NCBI GenBank assembly: GCA_019745775.1
Contig: JAIESR010000001.1
Span: forward strand, 1-64,000
DNA: 64,000 bases
Reading direction: 5' to 3'
Source: Xanthobacteraceae bacterium
Lineage (GTDB): Bacteria; Pseudomonadota; Alphaproteobacteria; Rhizobiales; Xanthobacteraceae
Positions within the stretch are counted from its first letter, which is position 1. The number at the start of each line of letters is the position of its first letter. The translations under genes and the position numbers were made by a program. A model generated the notes under the pieces. It was not told where the DNA came from. It ran no database searches and worked only from the letters and a program-made list of their open reading frames with translations. Of the stretch, positions 63,952-64,000 are shown piece by piece.

Positions 63952-64000
63952 CTAGAAATCTCGCAGCTTCCGCTCGACCTTCCGGAGGAAGCGCTCGCGC
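63952..64000 (-). CDS. C-terminal end of a cut-off gene
   Basis: Reading the minus strand from the right edge, one frame gives RERFLRKVERKLRDF and then TAG (63954-63952), a charged helical end typical of a real protein. Only 15 residues are visible, so identity and even coding status are uncertain. Confidence 0.35.
   Translation of the reverse strand, partial: RERFLRKVERKLRDF

Overview
The window is high-GC DNA from an alphaproteobacterium. It is most likely of the order Hyphomicrobiales (Rhizobiales), near Bradyrhizobium, Rhodoplanes or Pseudolabrys. Supporting this are a Calvin/glycolysis cluster tkt-gap-pgk-fba-thiE, zapA followed by a 6S-like RNA, DUF4164 and DUF2852 proteins, ruvCAB upstream of ybgC-tolQRAB-pal, tilS-ftsH, two tripartite-tricarboxylate-type solute receptors, and abundant palindromic intergenic repeats. 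The genus is an inference from gene content; no rRNA or tRNA gene was seen.

Layout. Positions 1-2190 hold thiE, a cut-off exported protein and a TTT receptor (minus strand). Positions 2270-5115 are a Cpx-like envelope-stress unit: a Spy/CpxP-type periplasmic protein, an OmpR-family regulator and a HAMP histidine kinase, with a CpxR-type box in front. Positions 5256-7325 hold a ferric-reductase-like membrane protein, a Tat-exported dioxygenase-fold protein and a COQ7-type hydroxylase. Positions 7335-12894 are fba, pgk, gap and tkt. Positions 13147-16180 carry a KefB/C-type antiporter, a DUF4164 coiled-coil protein, zapA and ssrS. Positions 16206-21222 are an accessory block (MASE1 kinase with a FixJ-type regulator, a putative Na+/H+ antiporter, UspA, a VapC/Phd toxin-antitoxin pair) lying between ssrS and its usual neighbour fau. 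Positions 21652-28134 hold fau, ymdB, yebC, a TauE/SafE exporter, ruvC, ruvA, a glycosyltransferase and ruvB. Positions 28159-30483 hold a Tat metallophosphoesterase, a ParE-type toxin-antitoxin pair, a GFA-family protein and ybgC.

Positions 30529-37765 are a second accessory block (TetR, Gfo/Idh oxidoreductase, TTT receptor, polysaccharide deacetylase, a frameshifted membrane-protein gene, a gamma-glutamyltransferase, DUF2852 and DUF6498 proteins) between ybgC and tolQ. Positions 38071-42344 are tolQRAB-pal with a clear terminator. Positions 42452-50135 are a third accessory block (RND efflux pair, SDR, a GIY-YIG cassette, an Old Yellow Enzyme) between pal and cpoB. Positions 50239-54602 are cpoB, tilS and ftsH with a terminator. 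Positions 54759-63812 hold azlCD, a conserved hypothetical, a Tat amidohydrolase, a GlcG/HbpS protein, a PQQ-type quinoprotein and a 1063-residue STAND NTPase.

The most unusual gene is the STAND NTPase at 60621-63812. It has a DUF4062/TIR-like N-terminus, an nSTAND1 ATPase, one membrane segment and a C-terminal region resembling terpenoid-cyclase/prenyltransferase toroid repeats. This looks like a membrane-tethered NLR-like conflict or signalling protein. The window as a whole shows a housekeeping backbone cut at several classical junctions by accessory blocks, with at least four families of palindromic repeats at the edges of genes.
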